Below, in pieces: positions 6,250-12,787 of a stretch of DNA of 24,000 nucleotides (position 1 is the stretch's first letter; every line of letters begins with the position of its first letter). Origin of the DNA: Pusillimonas sp035515275 (GTDB lineage Bacteria > Pseudomonadota > Gammaproteobacteria > Burkholderiales > Burkholderiaceae_B); contig NZ_DATJBQ010000024.1 of the NCBI RefSeq assembly GCF_035515275.1, forward strand, positions 1-24,000, written 5' to 3'. A program made the translations under genes and the position numbers. The notes below the pieces were generated by a model. The model was not told the DNA's origin. It did no database searches and saw only the letters and a list, made by a program, of their open reading frames with translations.

Positions 6250-7559
6250 CGACGCTTACCTCCAAACTTTAAAACATGGGCGCTGGAACTGACGCCCTTC
6301 TCATGCAACACATGCGCAACACTGCGCTCGATAATCTCCAGCCCTTTCTTGAGCTCATCCTCGGGAATCGTCAAGGCGGGCAAGAGCTTAAGTACTTCGT
6401 CGTTGGCGCCCGAGGTCTCAATGACCAGGCCCTGCTCGAACGCCTTGCGCGCAAACTGGTTGGCCATGTCGTCGCCGGCGGGAGTCACCAGGCCCTGTAT
6501 CAGGCCTCGTCCGCGAACGCTAAGATCAGCCATGGGATAGCTATGAACAAGGTTCTCGAGCCAGTCGCGCACCATGCCGGCCTTGCGCTGCACGTCTTCG
6601 CCGAATGATTCGTCGGTCCAGTAACTATCCAATGCCTGCGCCGCAGTCACGAATGCCATGTTGTTGCCGCGGAACGTGCCACTATGAGCACCGGGTTTCC
6701 AGATATCGAGCTCGGGCTTGAACAGCACCAGCGACATCGGCAGACCGAAACCCGACAGCGATTTGGACAAAGTAATGATGTCCGGGTTGATTCCGGCCGA
6801 CTCGAAACTGAAGAAACTGCCGGTACGTCCGCAACCTACCTGGATGTCGTCCACAATGAGAAGCATGTCGTACTGACGGCAGAGCCTTTCGAGCTCTTGC
6901 AGCCAACGCACCGTCGCCACATTGACTCCGCCCTCGCCCTGCACAGTTTCAACGATGACCGCTGCGGGGCGATCCATGCCGCTGCTTGGGTCTTCAAGCA
7001 TGCGCTCAAGATAAGTAATGGTATTAACGTCGGGCCCGAAATAACCGTCGTACGGTACGAACGAAGTATTGGCCATCGAGACACCTGCCGCCTCGCGGAA
7101 CTTGGCGTTGGCAGTTACCGCCAGCGAACCGCCGCTCACGCCGTGGAAACCATGCGTGAACGAAATGACGTTGCTTCGCCCTGTGACCAGGCGCGCCAGC
7201 TTCAGGGCCGCTTCAACCGCGTTGGTGCCTGTGGGCCCCGTAAACTGCAGCTTGTAATTCCAGTTGCGTGGCTTGAGCAGCACACGCTCAACCGTTTCCA
7301 TGAAATACTTCTTGGCAGTGGTGGCCATATCCAGGCCATGTATCACACCGTCGGTATGCAGGTAGTCGATCAGCTTTTCTTTCAGGACGGGGTTGTTGTG
7401 GCCGTAGTTAAGGCTACCGGCTCCGCTAAAGAAGTCGATGTATTCGCGGCCTGATTCGTCTTGCAAGATCGACCCGCGAGCCTGGCTGAAAATTACCGGG
7501 AACGACCGGACGTAGCCACGGACCTCCGACTCCATCCGGTCAAAAATGTTTAAGTCCAT
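6246..7559 (-). CDS. ectB: Diaminobutyrate-2-oxoglutarate transaminase
   Basis: PLP-dependent class III aminotransferase that converts aspartate semialdehyde to L-2,4-diaminobutyrate using glutamate, the first dedicated ectoine step. It is 437 aa, slightly longer than the usual 420-430 because of a C-terminal tail. Visible motifs are FFSGAGSLNYGHNNP (43-57), TGPTGTNAVEAALKLAR, VETVQGEGGVNVA, LLIVDDIQVGCGRTGSFF, and the PLP lysine in TLSKSLSG (Lys266). AGAGGAAG (complement of 7565-7572) lies upstream of the ATG at 7559. The 110-bp gap from ectA contains no recognisable gene or strong hairpin. Confidence 0.96.
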   Translation of the reverse strand: MDLNIFDRMESEVRGYVRSFPVIFSQARGSILQDESGREYIDFFSGAGSLNYGHNNPVLKEKLIDYLHTDGVIHGLDMATTAKKYFMETVERVLLKPRNWNYKLQFTGPTGTNAVEAALKLARLVTGRSNVISFTHGFHGVSGGSLAVTANAKFREAAGVSMANTSFVPYDGYFGPDVNTITYLERMLEDPSSGMDRPAAVIVETVQGEGGVNVATVRWLQELERLCRQYDMLLIVDDIQVGCGRTGSFFSFESAGINPDIITLSKSLSGFGLPMSLVLFKPELDIWKPGAHSGTFRGNNMAFVTAAQALDSYWTDESFGEDVQRKAGMVRDWLENLVHSYPMADLSVRGRGLIQGLVTPAGDDMANQFARKAFEQGLVIETSGANDEVLKLLPALTIPEDELKKGLEIIERSVAHVLHEKGVSSSAHVLKFGGKRR

Positions 7560-7669
7560 AATATCTTCCTCTCTCTGTTTAGTTCTGGGTCACTTGGGTG
7601 GACAGCCGAAGCCGCCGCAAGGCCGAGCCAACCGACTGGGAGACGGCGACCAGGCAGTATCGACAAACG

Positions 7670-8245
7670 CTAGGTATCAGGGGGCGAAAGGCTCAACGGT
7701 CCGATCCGGATCAGACGCTCATCCTCATGGCCCGAGTCGCCAAACAAGTGGCTGTCGAACAGCGCACTTTCAGCGACTTGCGCTTGAAATCGCTGGGCCA
7801 GGCCGTTGAACATACGGCGCGACGCCGTGTTGTCGGGCCCCACCGTGGTCTCAATGAAGCGAATGTGGGTCAATTGCGGTCGCGCCAGCAGCTCGGACAG
7901 CATGCGCCGGCCCAGGCTCTGGCCGCGCGCACGTTCGTGTACGGCCACCTGCCACACAAACAGAACGTCGGGCTTATTTGGGGGAATATAAGATGAGATG
8001 TATCCATCGAGCCCCAGAGGGCCGTCGGCCACCACGCAAGTTTGTGCAAAGTGCTCGGAGAGCAGCAGATAGGTGTAGATTGAGTTCAGGTCCAGCGGGG
8101 GACATTGCTCGATCAGCCTATGAATGGAAGAGGCATCTGCCTTGTCGGGGAGGCGCAGCTTGATGTCGTGTCCGGTTCGCGCTGTGCTGGGGCCGGATAC
8201 GGATTGAAGCTGCGCAGTTAGATAAGTGTCTGTGTCGTCTGTCAA
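7670..8245 (-). CDS. ectA: L-2,4-diaminobutyric acid acetyltransferase
   Basis: GNAT-family enzyme that acetylates diaminobutyrate with acetyl-CoA, the second ectoine step. It is 191 aa. LDLNSIYTYLLLSEHFAQTCVVAD and the acetyl-CoA loop VHERARGQSLGRRML are typical of EctA. No ATG or GTG occurs between the TTG at 8245 and the conserved domain, so TTG is the likely start. It overlaps the ectR stop in the sequence TTGA (8242-8245). No good Shine-Dalgarno is seen, so translation probably depends on coupling to ectR, which may keep EctA low or tied to regulator synthesis. Confidence 0.92.
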   Translation of the reverse strand: MTDDTDTYLTAQLQSVSGPSTARTGHDIKLRLPDKADASSIHRLIEQCPPLDLNSIYTYLLLSEHFAQTCVVADGPLGLDGYISSYIPPNKPDVLFVWQVAVHERARGQSLGRRMLSELLARPQLTHIRFIETTVGPDNTASRRMFNGLAQRFQAQVAESALFDSHLFGDSGHEDERLIRIGPLSLSPPDT

Positions 8246-8781
8246 ACCACCAAACCCGATTCGGGCGGAATACGTCCGTCGGGAACCTCTAGTATTGGGG
8301 AAGCAAGTTCGGTCGAAACCTCGACTGGGGTCACACCGCCGGACTCCATGAGATCGACGATGCGCTCGAGCGAGAGCGTGATCGTGGCTTGCTCCAGTTC
8401 AGGTAGCTCGTTCAAGGCATCAGCCAGCTTTTTCTGAAGCGGCGAAGGCGTTTCACGGGCAAGAGCGATACCGGCCGGCGTGGCCGATACAAACACGATG
8501 CGGCGGTCTTCTCGGCCGCGTTCGCGTCGGATCAGTTCCTTGTCTTCCAGACGGTCAAGAATACCCACTACCGTGCTGGCGCTGACATGGATTTCACGGC
8601 TGATCGCCGTGGCTGTCATGGGGCCTTTTGCAACGACCGCGCGCAAGCAAATAAGCTGGGGAGCGGTGATGTTGCTGTCTGCGGCCAACTGCCGGGAATG
8701 CAGCGCAATCGAACGCGTAATGCGACGCAGGGCGCGCAAAATGCGTAGGTCGTACGCTTGAGAATCAATGAAATCCGGCAT
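8242..8781 (-). CDS. ectR: MarR-family regulator of the ectoine operon (EctR-like)
   Basis: 179-aa winged-helix regulator of the MarR family. The recognition region is TATAISREIHVSASTVVGILDRLEDKELIRRERGREDRRIVFVSATPAG (about 56-104), including the DRR wing motif. The N-terminal helix (LRALRRITRSIALHSRQLAA) and C-terminal helix should form the dimer interface. It is the first gene of the ect operon and overlaps ectA by four bases. In methylotrophs EctR1 is a MarR repressor that binds at the -10 region of ectABC. Here it would probably repress its own promoter, which carries a palindrome over the -10 box. It could also act on the ehu promoter. Confidence 0.88.
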   Translation of the reverse strand: MPDFIDSQAYDLRILRALRRITRSIALHSRQLAADSNITAPQLICLRAVVAKGPMTATAISREIHVSASTVVGILDRLEDKELIRRERGREDRRIVFVSATPAGIALARETPSPLQKKLADALNELPELEQATITLSLERIVDLMESGGVTPVEVSTELASPILEVPDGRIPPESGLVV

Positions 8782-8800
8782 GACAATAAATACTTCAGTT

Positions 8801-8810
8801 AAATTAATTT
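8801..8810. promoter_or_regulatory. Candidate operator downstream of the ect start site
   Basis: AAATTAATTT is a perfect 10-bp palindrome just past the predicted transcription start of the ect operon and about 20 bp before the ectR ATG. On the minus strand it reads GAAATTAATTT, similar to GAAATAATTTC in the ehu promoter. Confidence 0.3.
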
Positions 8811-8818
8811 CTACTCAA

Positions 8819-8828
8819 ATCATATGAT
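8819..8828. promoter_or_regulatory. Candidate EctR operator over the ect -10 box
   Basis: ATCATATGAT is a perfect 10-bp palindrome that contains the -10 box of the ect promoter. A dimeric MarR repressor bound here would block RNA polymerase, as known for EctR1 of Methylotuvimicrobium. An outer inverted repeat, GGAATC (8831-8836) and GATTCC (8852-8857), flanks the -35 box. Confidence 0.45.
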
Positions 8829-8847
8829 GTGGAATCATTCGAGTCAA
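8819..8847 (-). promoter_or_regulatory. Sigma-70 promoter of the ectR-ectABCD operon
   Basis: On the minus strand, -35 TTGACT (complement of 8842-8847) and -10 TATGAT (complement of 8819-8824) are separated by exactly 17 bp, with five of six consensus bases in each hexamer. Transcription would start near 8812, giving a leader of about 30 nt. So strong a promoter fits a gene set kept off by a repressor. Confidence 0.75.
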
Positions 8848-8917
8848 CTACGATTCCGCGCCAGAAACTCGTCGACCCGAAGCCAAAAATGGCCCTAAGC
8901 CCTGGTATAACAACAAA

Positions 8918-8946
8918 AAAAGCCGCTGTAGAGAGCAGCGGCTTTT
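8918..8946 (-). terminator. Terminator downstream of tldD
   Basis: AAAAGCCGCTG (8918-8928) and CAGCGGCTTTT (8936-8946) form an 11-bp stem with a 7-nt loop. On the minus strand it ends in a run of seven T residues, so it should end the nit-tldD transcript about 110 bp past the tldD stop and insulate the ect promoter. Confidence 0.88.
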
Positions 8947-9052
8947 GATACACATTGAAACATATAAACAGCTTTCGCCGTTACTTGAAGCGCAGGGCTT
9001 GGCCCTGGTATGGGGTTTGGCGATAAAGTTCGCCGTGCCCTGACACGAACCG

Positions 9053-10510
9053 TTAGGCCGTGCCGCCCACGGTCAGCCCATCCATGCGGATGGTGGGCAT
9101 GCCCACACCCACAGGTACGCTCTGGCCGTCTTTTCCACAAGTACCCACGCCTGAATCCAATTGCATGTCATTGCCGATCATGCTGACACGAGTCATGGCT
9201 TCGGGGCCGTTGCCGATCAACGTGGCACCTTTGACGGGGTAGCTGATTTTGCCGTTTTCAATCATGTAGGCTTCAGAGGCCGAAAAAACAAATTTACCGT
9301 TGGTGATGTCGACCTGACCGCCCCCAAAATTAACGGCATACAAGCCATTTTTGACCGAAGCAATGATTTCTTTCGGATCGTCCGGCCCTGCCAGCATATA
9401 GGTGTTGGTCATGCGGGGCATGGGAAGGTGAGCGAACGATTCGCGCCGACCATTACCCGTGACCGCGGTTTTCATGAGGCGAGCATTGAGCGAATCTTGC
9501 ATATAGCCTTTTAATATGCCGTCTTCAATAAGCACGTTGCGTTGCGTCGGGTTGCCCTCGTCATCGATATTGAGCGAGCCTCGGCGATCGGCCAAGGTGC
9601 CGTCATCGACCACCGTTACCCCCTTGGAAGCCACGCGCTCGCCCACGCGCCCGGCAAATACGCTGGAGCCTTTTCGATTGAAGTCGCCTTCCAGGCCGTG
9701 CCCCACGGCTTCATGCAGCAAGATGCCCGGCCAGCCGGCTCCCAGCACCACGGTCATTTCTCCGGCAGGTGCGGGGCGTGCCGACAGATTGGTCAACGCC
9801 TCGTGTGTGGCTCGCTGCACATAAGAACGCAGCACGTCGTCTGTAAAAAACTCGAGCCCGGCGCGTCCACCGCCGCCGCTATGGCCCATTTCGCGTCGCC
9901 CGTCGCGCTCGGCAATAACCGTTAACGACAGGCGCACCAGCGGGCGCACGTCGGCAGCCAGTCGACCGTCGCTGCCCGCAACCAGAATAACGTCGTACTC
10001 GGCCCCCAGGCCGGCCATGACCTGGATGATATGCGGATCGGCAGCCCGGGCCATGGCCTCGAGGCGACCCAGCAGCGCGACTTTATCGGGAGCCGAAAGC
10101 GTGTTCAGCGGATCGATGGCAGGGTAAAGATCGTGCCCGGGGGCGTCTGTTCCGGTAATGATTTTCTGGCGGCCGGCACCTTGACGCGCAATGCTCCGCA
10201 CAGCACGGGCCGACGAAAGCAAGGCATCGGCAGAAAGCGTGTCGGAGTAGGCAAAAGCAGTTTTCTCGCCGCTGATTGCGCGCACACCAACGCCCTGCCC
10301 TATGGAAAAACTGCCTGTTTTAACGATGCCTTCTTCGAGGCTCCAGCCTTCGCTGCGGGTATATTGAAAATACAGGTCGGCATAATCGACCTTGTGTGTA
10401 AATATCTCGCCCAGCGCGCGCGCCATGTCGGCTTCGGTCAACCCCCAGGGGTCAAGCAGCACCGACTTTGCAGTGGCAAGAGATTGAATGGCGGAATCGG
10501 CGATTTTCAT
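9053..10510 (-). CDS. tldD: TldD metalloprotease subunit
   Basis: TldD pairs with TldE (PmbA) to form a cytoplasmic metalloprotease that unfolds and digests peptides; it is known for microcin B17 maturation and CcdA degradation. The product is 485 aa, close to the 481 aa of E. coli TldD. The zinc motif HEAVGH (266-271) in PGILLHEAVGHGLEGDFNRKGSS marks it as the catalytic subunit. N-terminal DLYFQYTRSEGWSLEEG and C-terminal SGVGTCGKDGQSVPVGVGMPTIR are standard. The tldE partner is not in the window. The nitrilase-family gene lies 24 bases upstream, probably in one transcript, and a strong terminator follows. Confidence 0.96.
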   Translation of the reverse strand: MKIADSAIQSLATAKSVLLDPWGLTEADMARALGEIFTHKVDYADLYFQYTRSEGWSLEEGIVKTGSFSIGQGVGVRAISGEKTAFAYSDTLSADALLSSARAVRSIARQGAGRQKIITGTDAPGHDLYPAIDPLNTLSAPDKVALLGRLEAMARAADPHIIQVMAGLGAEYDVILVAGSDGRLAADVRPLVRLSLTVIAERDGRREMGHSGGGGRAGLEFFTDDVLRSYVQRATHEALTNLSARPAPAGEMTVVLGAGWPGILLHEAVGHGLEGDFNRKGSSVFAGRVGERVASKGVTVVDDGTLADRRGSLNIDDEGNPTQRNVLIEDGILKGYMQDSLNARLMKTAVTGNGRRESFAHLPMPRMTNTYMLAGPDDPKEIIASVKNGLYAVNFGGGQVDITNGKFVFSASEAYMIENGKISYPVKGATLIGNGPEAMTRVSMIGNDMQLDSGVGTCGKDGQSVPVGVGMPTIRMDGLTVGGTA

Positions 10511-10533
10511 GAATAGTGATCTTCGTGTAAATG

Positions 10534-11358
10534 TTACAGCGTACGGTGTTTAAGAGCCGGTAACGCTTCTCTGACTTCGGCAAGCCTGGATTGGTTCATT
10601 CTGCCCAGGGCAATGCCCGGTCCCTCGGGCAGGCAGTCGAGTATCTCGCCCCATGGGTCAACCAGCATCGAATGCCCCCAGGTGCGGCGCCCGTTCTCGT
10701 GCTTGCCACCTTGTGCTGCGGCCAGCACATAACATTGGTTTTCAATGGCTCGTGCGCGAAGCAGAACCTCCCAGTGGGCTGAGCCGGTGGTATGGGTAAA
10801 TGCGGCCGGCACGATAATAAGGTTGGTTTCCGAGAAGGCCCGGTACAATTCGGGAAAGCGCAAATCGTAGCAGATGGAAAGCCCCACCTTGCCGCACGGC
10901 GCTTCAAATGACTGGGGCTCGGTGTTGCCGGGCCGAATGGTAAGCGACTCGTCGTATGATTCTTGCCCGCGACGAAAACCGAACAAATGGATTTTGTCGT
11001 AACGGGCCACCTGCTCGCCTTGCGGGTCATAAACCAGTGTCGTGTTATAGATGCGGTCGGAATCCGGGCTTGCAAGCGGCAGCGTGCCACCCACAAGCCA
11101 TATACCATGGCGCTGGGCCAATTGCCGCAAAAATGTTTGTATGGGGCCCTGGCCGGGCTGCTCACGCAAAGCGACCTTGTCTTCGTCGCGATGGCCCATC
11201 AGACAAAAATATTCGGGCAACACCACTAATTGCGCCCCCTTTTCAACGGCTTGTTCAATCAATGCCTCGACCTGTGCAAGATTTGCGCCCAGATCAGTCG
11301 AAGAAACAGTTTGAACGGCAGCGACGCAAAACTCTTCAGTATTGTTCACGTTCTTCAA
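10534..11358 (-). CDS. Nitrilase-superfamily carbon-nitrogen hydrolase (Nit/deaminated-glutathione amidase type)
   Basis: 274-aa cytoplasmic amidase with the Glu-Lys-Cys triad: Glu49 (VVLPEYF), Lys122 (YDKIHLF) and Cys163 (LSICYDLRFPELYR). It most resembles the Nit1/YbeM branch, which hydrolyses deaminated glutathione; that substrate is inferred, not shown. Its stop lies 24 bases before tldD, an arrangement I recall in other Burkholderiales. The start is uncertain: TTG at 11358 is the longest, and GTG at 11349 is an alternative. Neither has a clear Shine-Dalgarno at normal spacing. Confidence 0.88.
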   Translation of the reverse strand: MKNVNNTEEFCVAAVQTVSSTDLGANLAQVEALIEQAVEKGAQLVVLPEYFCLMGHRDEDKVALREQPGQGPIQTFLRQLAQRHGIWLVGGTLPLASPDSDRIYNTTLVYDPQGEQVARYDKIHLFGFRRGQESYDESLTIRPGNTEPQSFEAPCGKVGLSICYDLRFPELYRAFSETNLIIVPAAFTHTTGSAHWEVLLRARAIENQCYVLAAAQGGKHENGRRTWGHSMLVDPWGEILDCLPEGPGIALGRMNQSRLAEVREALPALKHRTL

Positions 11359-11600
11359 GTTATATGGAGTTAATCAAGGTTGGATCAAAACAAAACAAGC
11401 ATGAAGGCCTGTCTTGAATCAGAATTTAATATCATGCCTTGGTTCGCCATGCATTAATGAAACCCAATAATGGCCTTGCCTGGCAATTAAAAATTAAAAT
11501 CACGCCTTTTATTAAGAGGTCACTTCATTTACCATACTGGGTGTTGATAATAATAAGAAAGGCCCCTTTATCTACTAATAAATAACCCAAGGATCAAGTA
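11359..11600. other. AT-rich divergent intergenic region (nit / hns)
   Basis: This 242-bp gap is clearly more AT-rich than its surroundings, with stretches such as AATTAAAAATTAAAA near 11488. It must hold divergent promoters for the nitrilase-family and H-NS-like genes. A weak candidate for hns is TTTACC (near 11528) with TAATAA 17 bp downstream. Such tracts suit binding and autoregulation by H-NS. No ORF or convincing RNA hairpin was found. Confidence 0.4.
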
Positions 11601-11960
11601 ATGACGCGCGACACCTACGCCGCTCTTCAATTGAAAATCCAGAAAGAAATTACCAGGCTGCAAAAACAAGCTCAAGCGCTTCAATCCAGGCAACGAACTC
11701 CGGTTATTGCCTCCATCGTACGCTCAATGCGCGAATACGACATCAGCCCGGATGAAATCGCTGCCGCTTACAACAAGAAAAAGCCGGCTCGCACGGCCAC
11801 TCGCGCTACGGCAAACACCACACCCAAACGCACGGTACCACCCAAATACCGAAACCCCGAAACGGGCGCCACCTGGACTGGGCGCGGCAAAGCGCCTCGG
11901 TGGGTCAGCGAAGCCGAGGCCCAAGGCAAAAGCCGCGATCAGTTTCTTATCAAACAGTAA
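11601..11960 (+). CDS. H-NS family nucleoid-associated protein
   Basis: 119-aa histone-like protein that binds AT-rich DNA and silences or organises genes. The N-terminal half (1-58) is helical, with a Lys/Gln-rich coiled coil (LKIQKEITRLQKQAQALQ) for oligomerisation. A basic Ala/Thr linker (59-80) follows. The C-terminal DNA-binding motif YRNPETGATWTGRGKAPRWV (83-102) matches the TWTGRG(K/R)xPxW core of betaproteobacterial H-NS proteins such as Bordetella BpH3. AAGGA (11589-11593) lies seven bases before the ATG. Burkholderiales often have several paralogues, so this is not necessarily the main one. Confidence 0.93.
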   Translation: MTRDTYAALQLKIQKEITRLQKQAQALQSRQRTPVIASIVRSMREYDISPDEIAAAYNKKKPARTATRATANTTPKRTVPPKYRNPETGATWTGRGKAPRWVSEAEAQGKSRDQFLIKQ

Positions 11961-11969
11961 GCTCGTAGG

Positions 11970-11990
11970 GCTCGGCGACCGGCGCCGAGC
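11970..11990. terminator. Hairpin between convergent hns and DUF4136 gene
   Basis: GCTCGGCG (11970-11977) pairs with CGCCGAGC (11983-11990) around a 5-nt loop. There is no T-tract on either side. It sits between two convergent stops, so it may end transcripts with Rho or stabilise 3' ends. Confidence 0.4.
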
Positions 11991-12010
11991 ACCCCGCTGC
12001 CCCGCAATAT

Positions 12011-12649
12011 TTAGCGCTGCCGTTCATAGGTAATGTCGCGTACTTGGCCGTTGTTTCCGGGGAAGCCATCGAACACCGCTCGGGCAAGGTAAGGCATGAC
12101 CTCGGTCAGGCTACCCGAACTACTGACTGCCGTCGACTTATATACCTGGGCGCCCTGACGCTGATTATCGCTAATGCTGACGGTCAGCGTGTTTTTTTCA
12201 ACTTGCACGGGCACATTCACGACGGTGGGTGGCGAGTAAAAGATACCGCCGCCCCAGCCACTGTAGCCACCGTAATAACCGCCCCAACCCCAGGGGTTGA
12301 ACCCGTTGTAGTAATAAGGGTCGTGATAACGCTGCACCCATTCGTTGGATACCGTACTGCCGTATTCAAAATGGACGTTAAACCGAGGCGTGGCCCCGCC
12401 CTGAGCTTCGTAGAGGCCGGTACGCCCAATGGCGGCGCGAATCATGTCCGAGAAAGCCTGCGCCTCGAGCGTGTCGCCGGCCGGTGGCACGATGCGATAG
12501 CTGGCCCCCTGCGCATCGGCGGGCCATTGCTGGAACGTGGTGACACGTGCCGACAGGGTGGACGCGCAACCAGCCACCAATGTCAGCATCATCGCGCCTG
12601 TGAGCAACCGGGACCAGGCAGCGAACTGTCTCATTGTGCGTTGCGGCAT
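12011..12649 (-). CDS. DUF4136-type outer-membrane lipoprotein, function unknown
   Basis: 212 aa with a lipoprotein signal peptide: hydrophobic LLTGAMMLTLVAGC with lipobox LVAGC, lipidated Cys28. The residue after Cys is Ala, so there is no Asp retention signal and sorting to the outer membrane is expected. The body begins VTTFQQWP and continues with a repeat-like SYRIVPP segment, as in DUF4136 proteins. Residues 109-138 are very rich in Tyr, Gly and Trp (DPYYYNGFNPWGWGGYYGGYSGWGGG is the core), probably a flexible or surface-associated stretch. GGGAG lies upstream of the ATG at 12649; Met6 is a possible alternative. The biochemical role is unknown. Confidence 0.8.
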   Translation of the reverse strand: MPQRTMRQFAAWSRLLTGAMMLTLVAGCASTLSARVTTFQQWPADAQGASYRIVPPAGDTLEAQAFSDMIRAAIGRTGLYEAQGGATPRFNVHFEYGSTVSNEWVQRYHDPYYYNGFNPWGWGGYYGGYSGWGGGIFYSPPTVVNVPVQVEKNTLTVSISDNQRQGAQVYKSTAVSSSGSLTEVMPYLARAVFDGFPGNNGQVRDITYERQR

Positions 12650-12750
12650 AACCGTACTCCCAAAATATGAAACCCACGAAAATTAAGACTTATGGCAGAG
12701 CAAAAGGTTGCACCAGGTGGCCTGGCCCGCGCTGCCCACCCAACCACTAC

Positions 12751-12763
12751 AATACATTGTATT
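12751..12763. promoter_or_regulatory. Palindrome upstream of pepN
   Basis: AATACA-T-TGTATT is a perfect odd palindrome 24 bp before the pepN ATG. It overlaps a possible -10 hexamer (TACAAT, 12748-12753), although no good -35 is seen. It could be an operator or chance. Confidence 0.25.
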
Positions 12764-12787
12764 CATGAACATACCCGTCTCATCATC

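Noticed and set aside
7661..7669. CGACAAACG beside the ectA stop, the same 9-mer as in the ehu heptamer array
   Set aside because: It is a single copy with no tandem extension. One 9-mer match in 24 kb is within chance.
12692..12787. N-terminal extension of pepN by 32 residues
   Set aside because: It contains the likely promoter region and a palindrome, and the added residues are unlike any PepN N-terminus.
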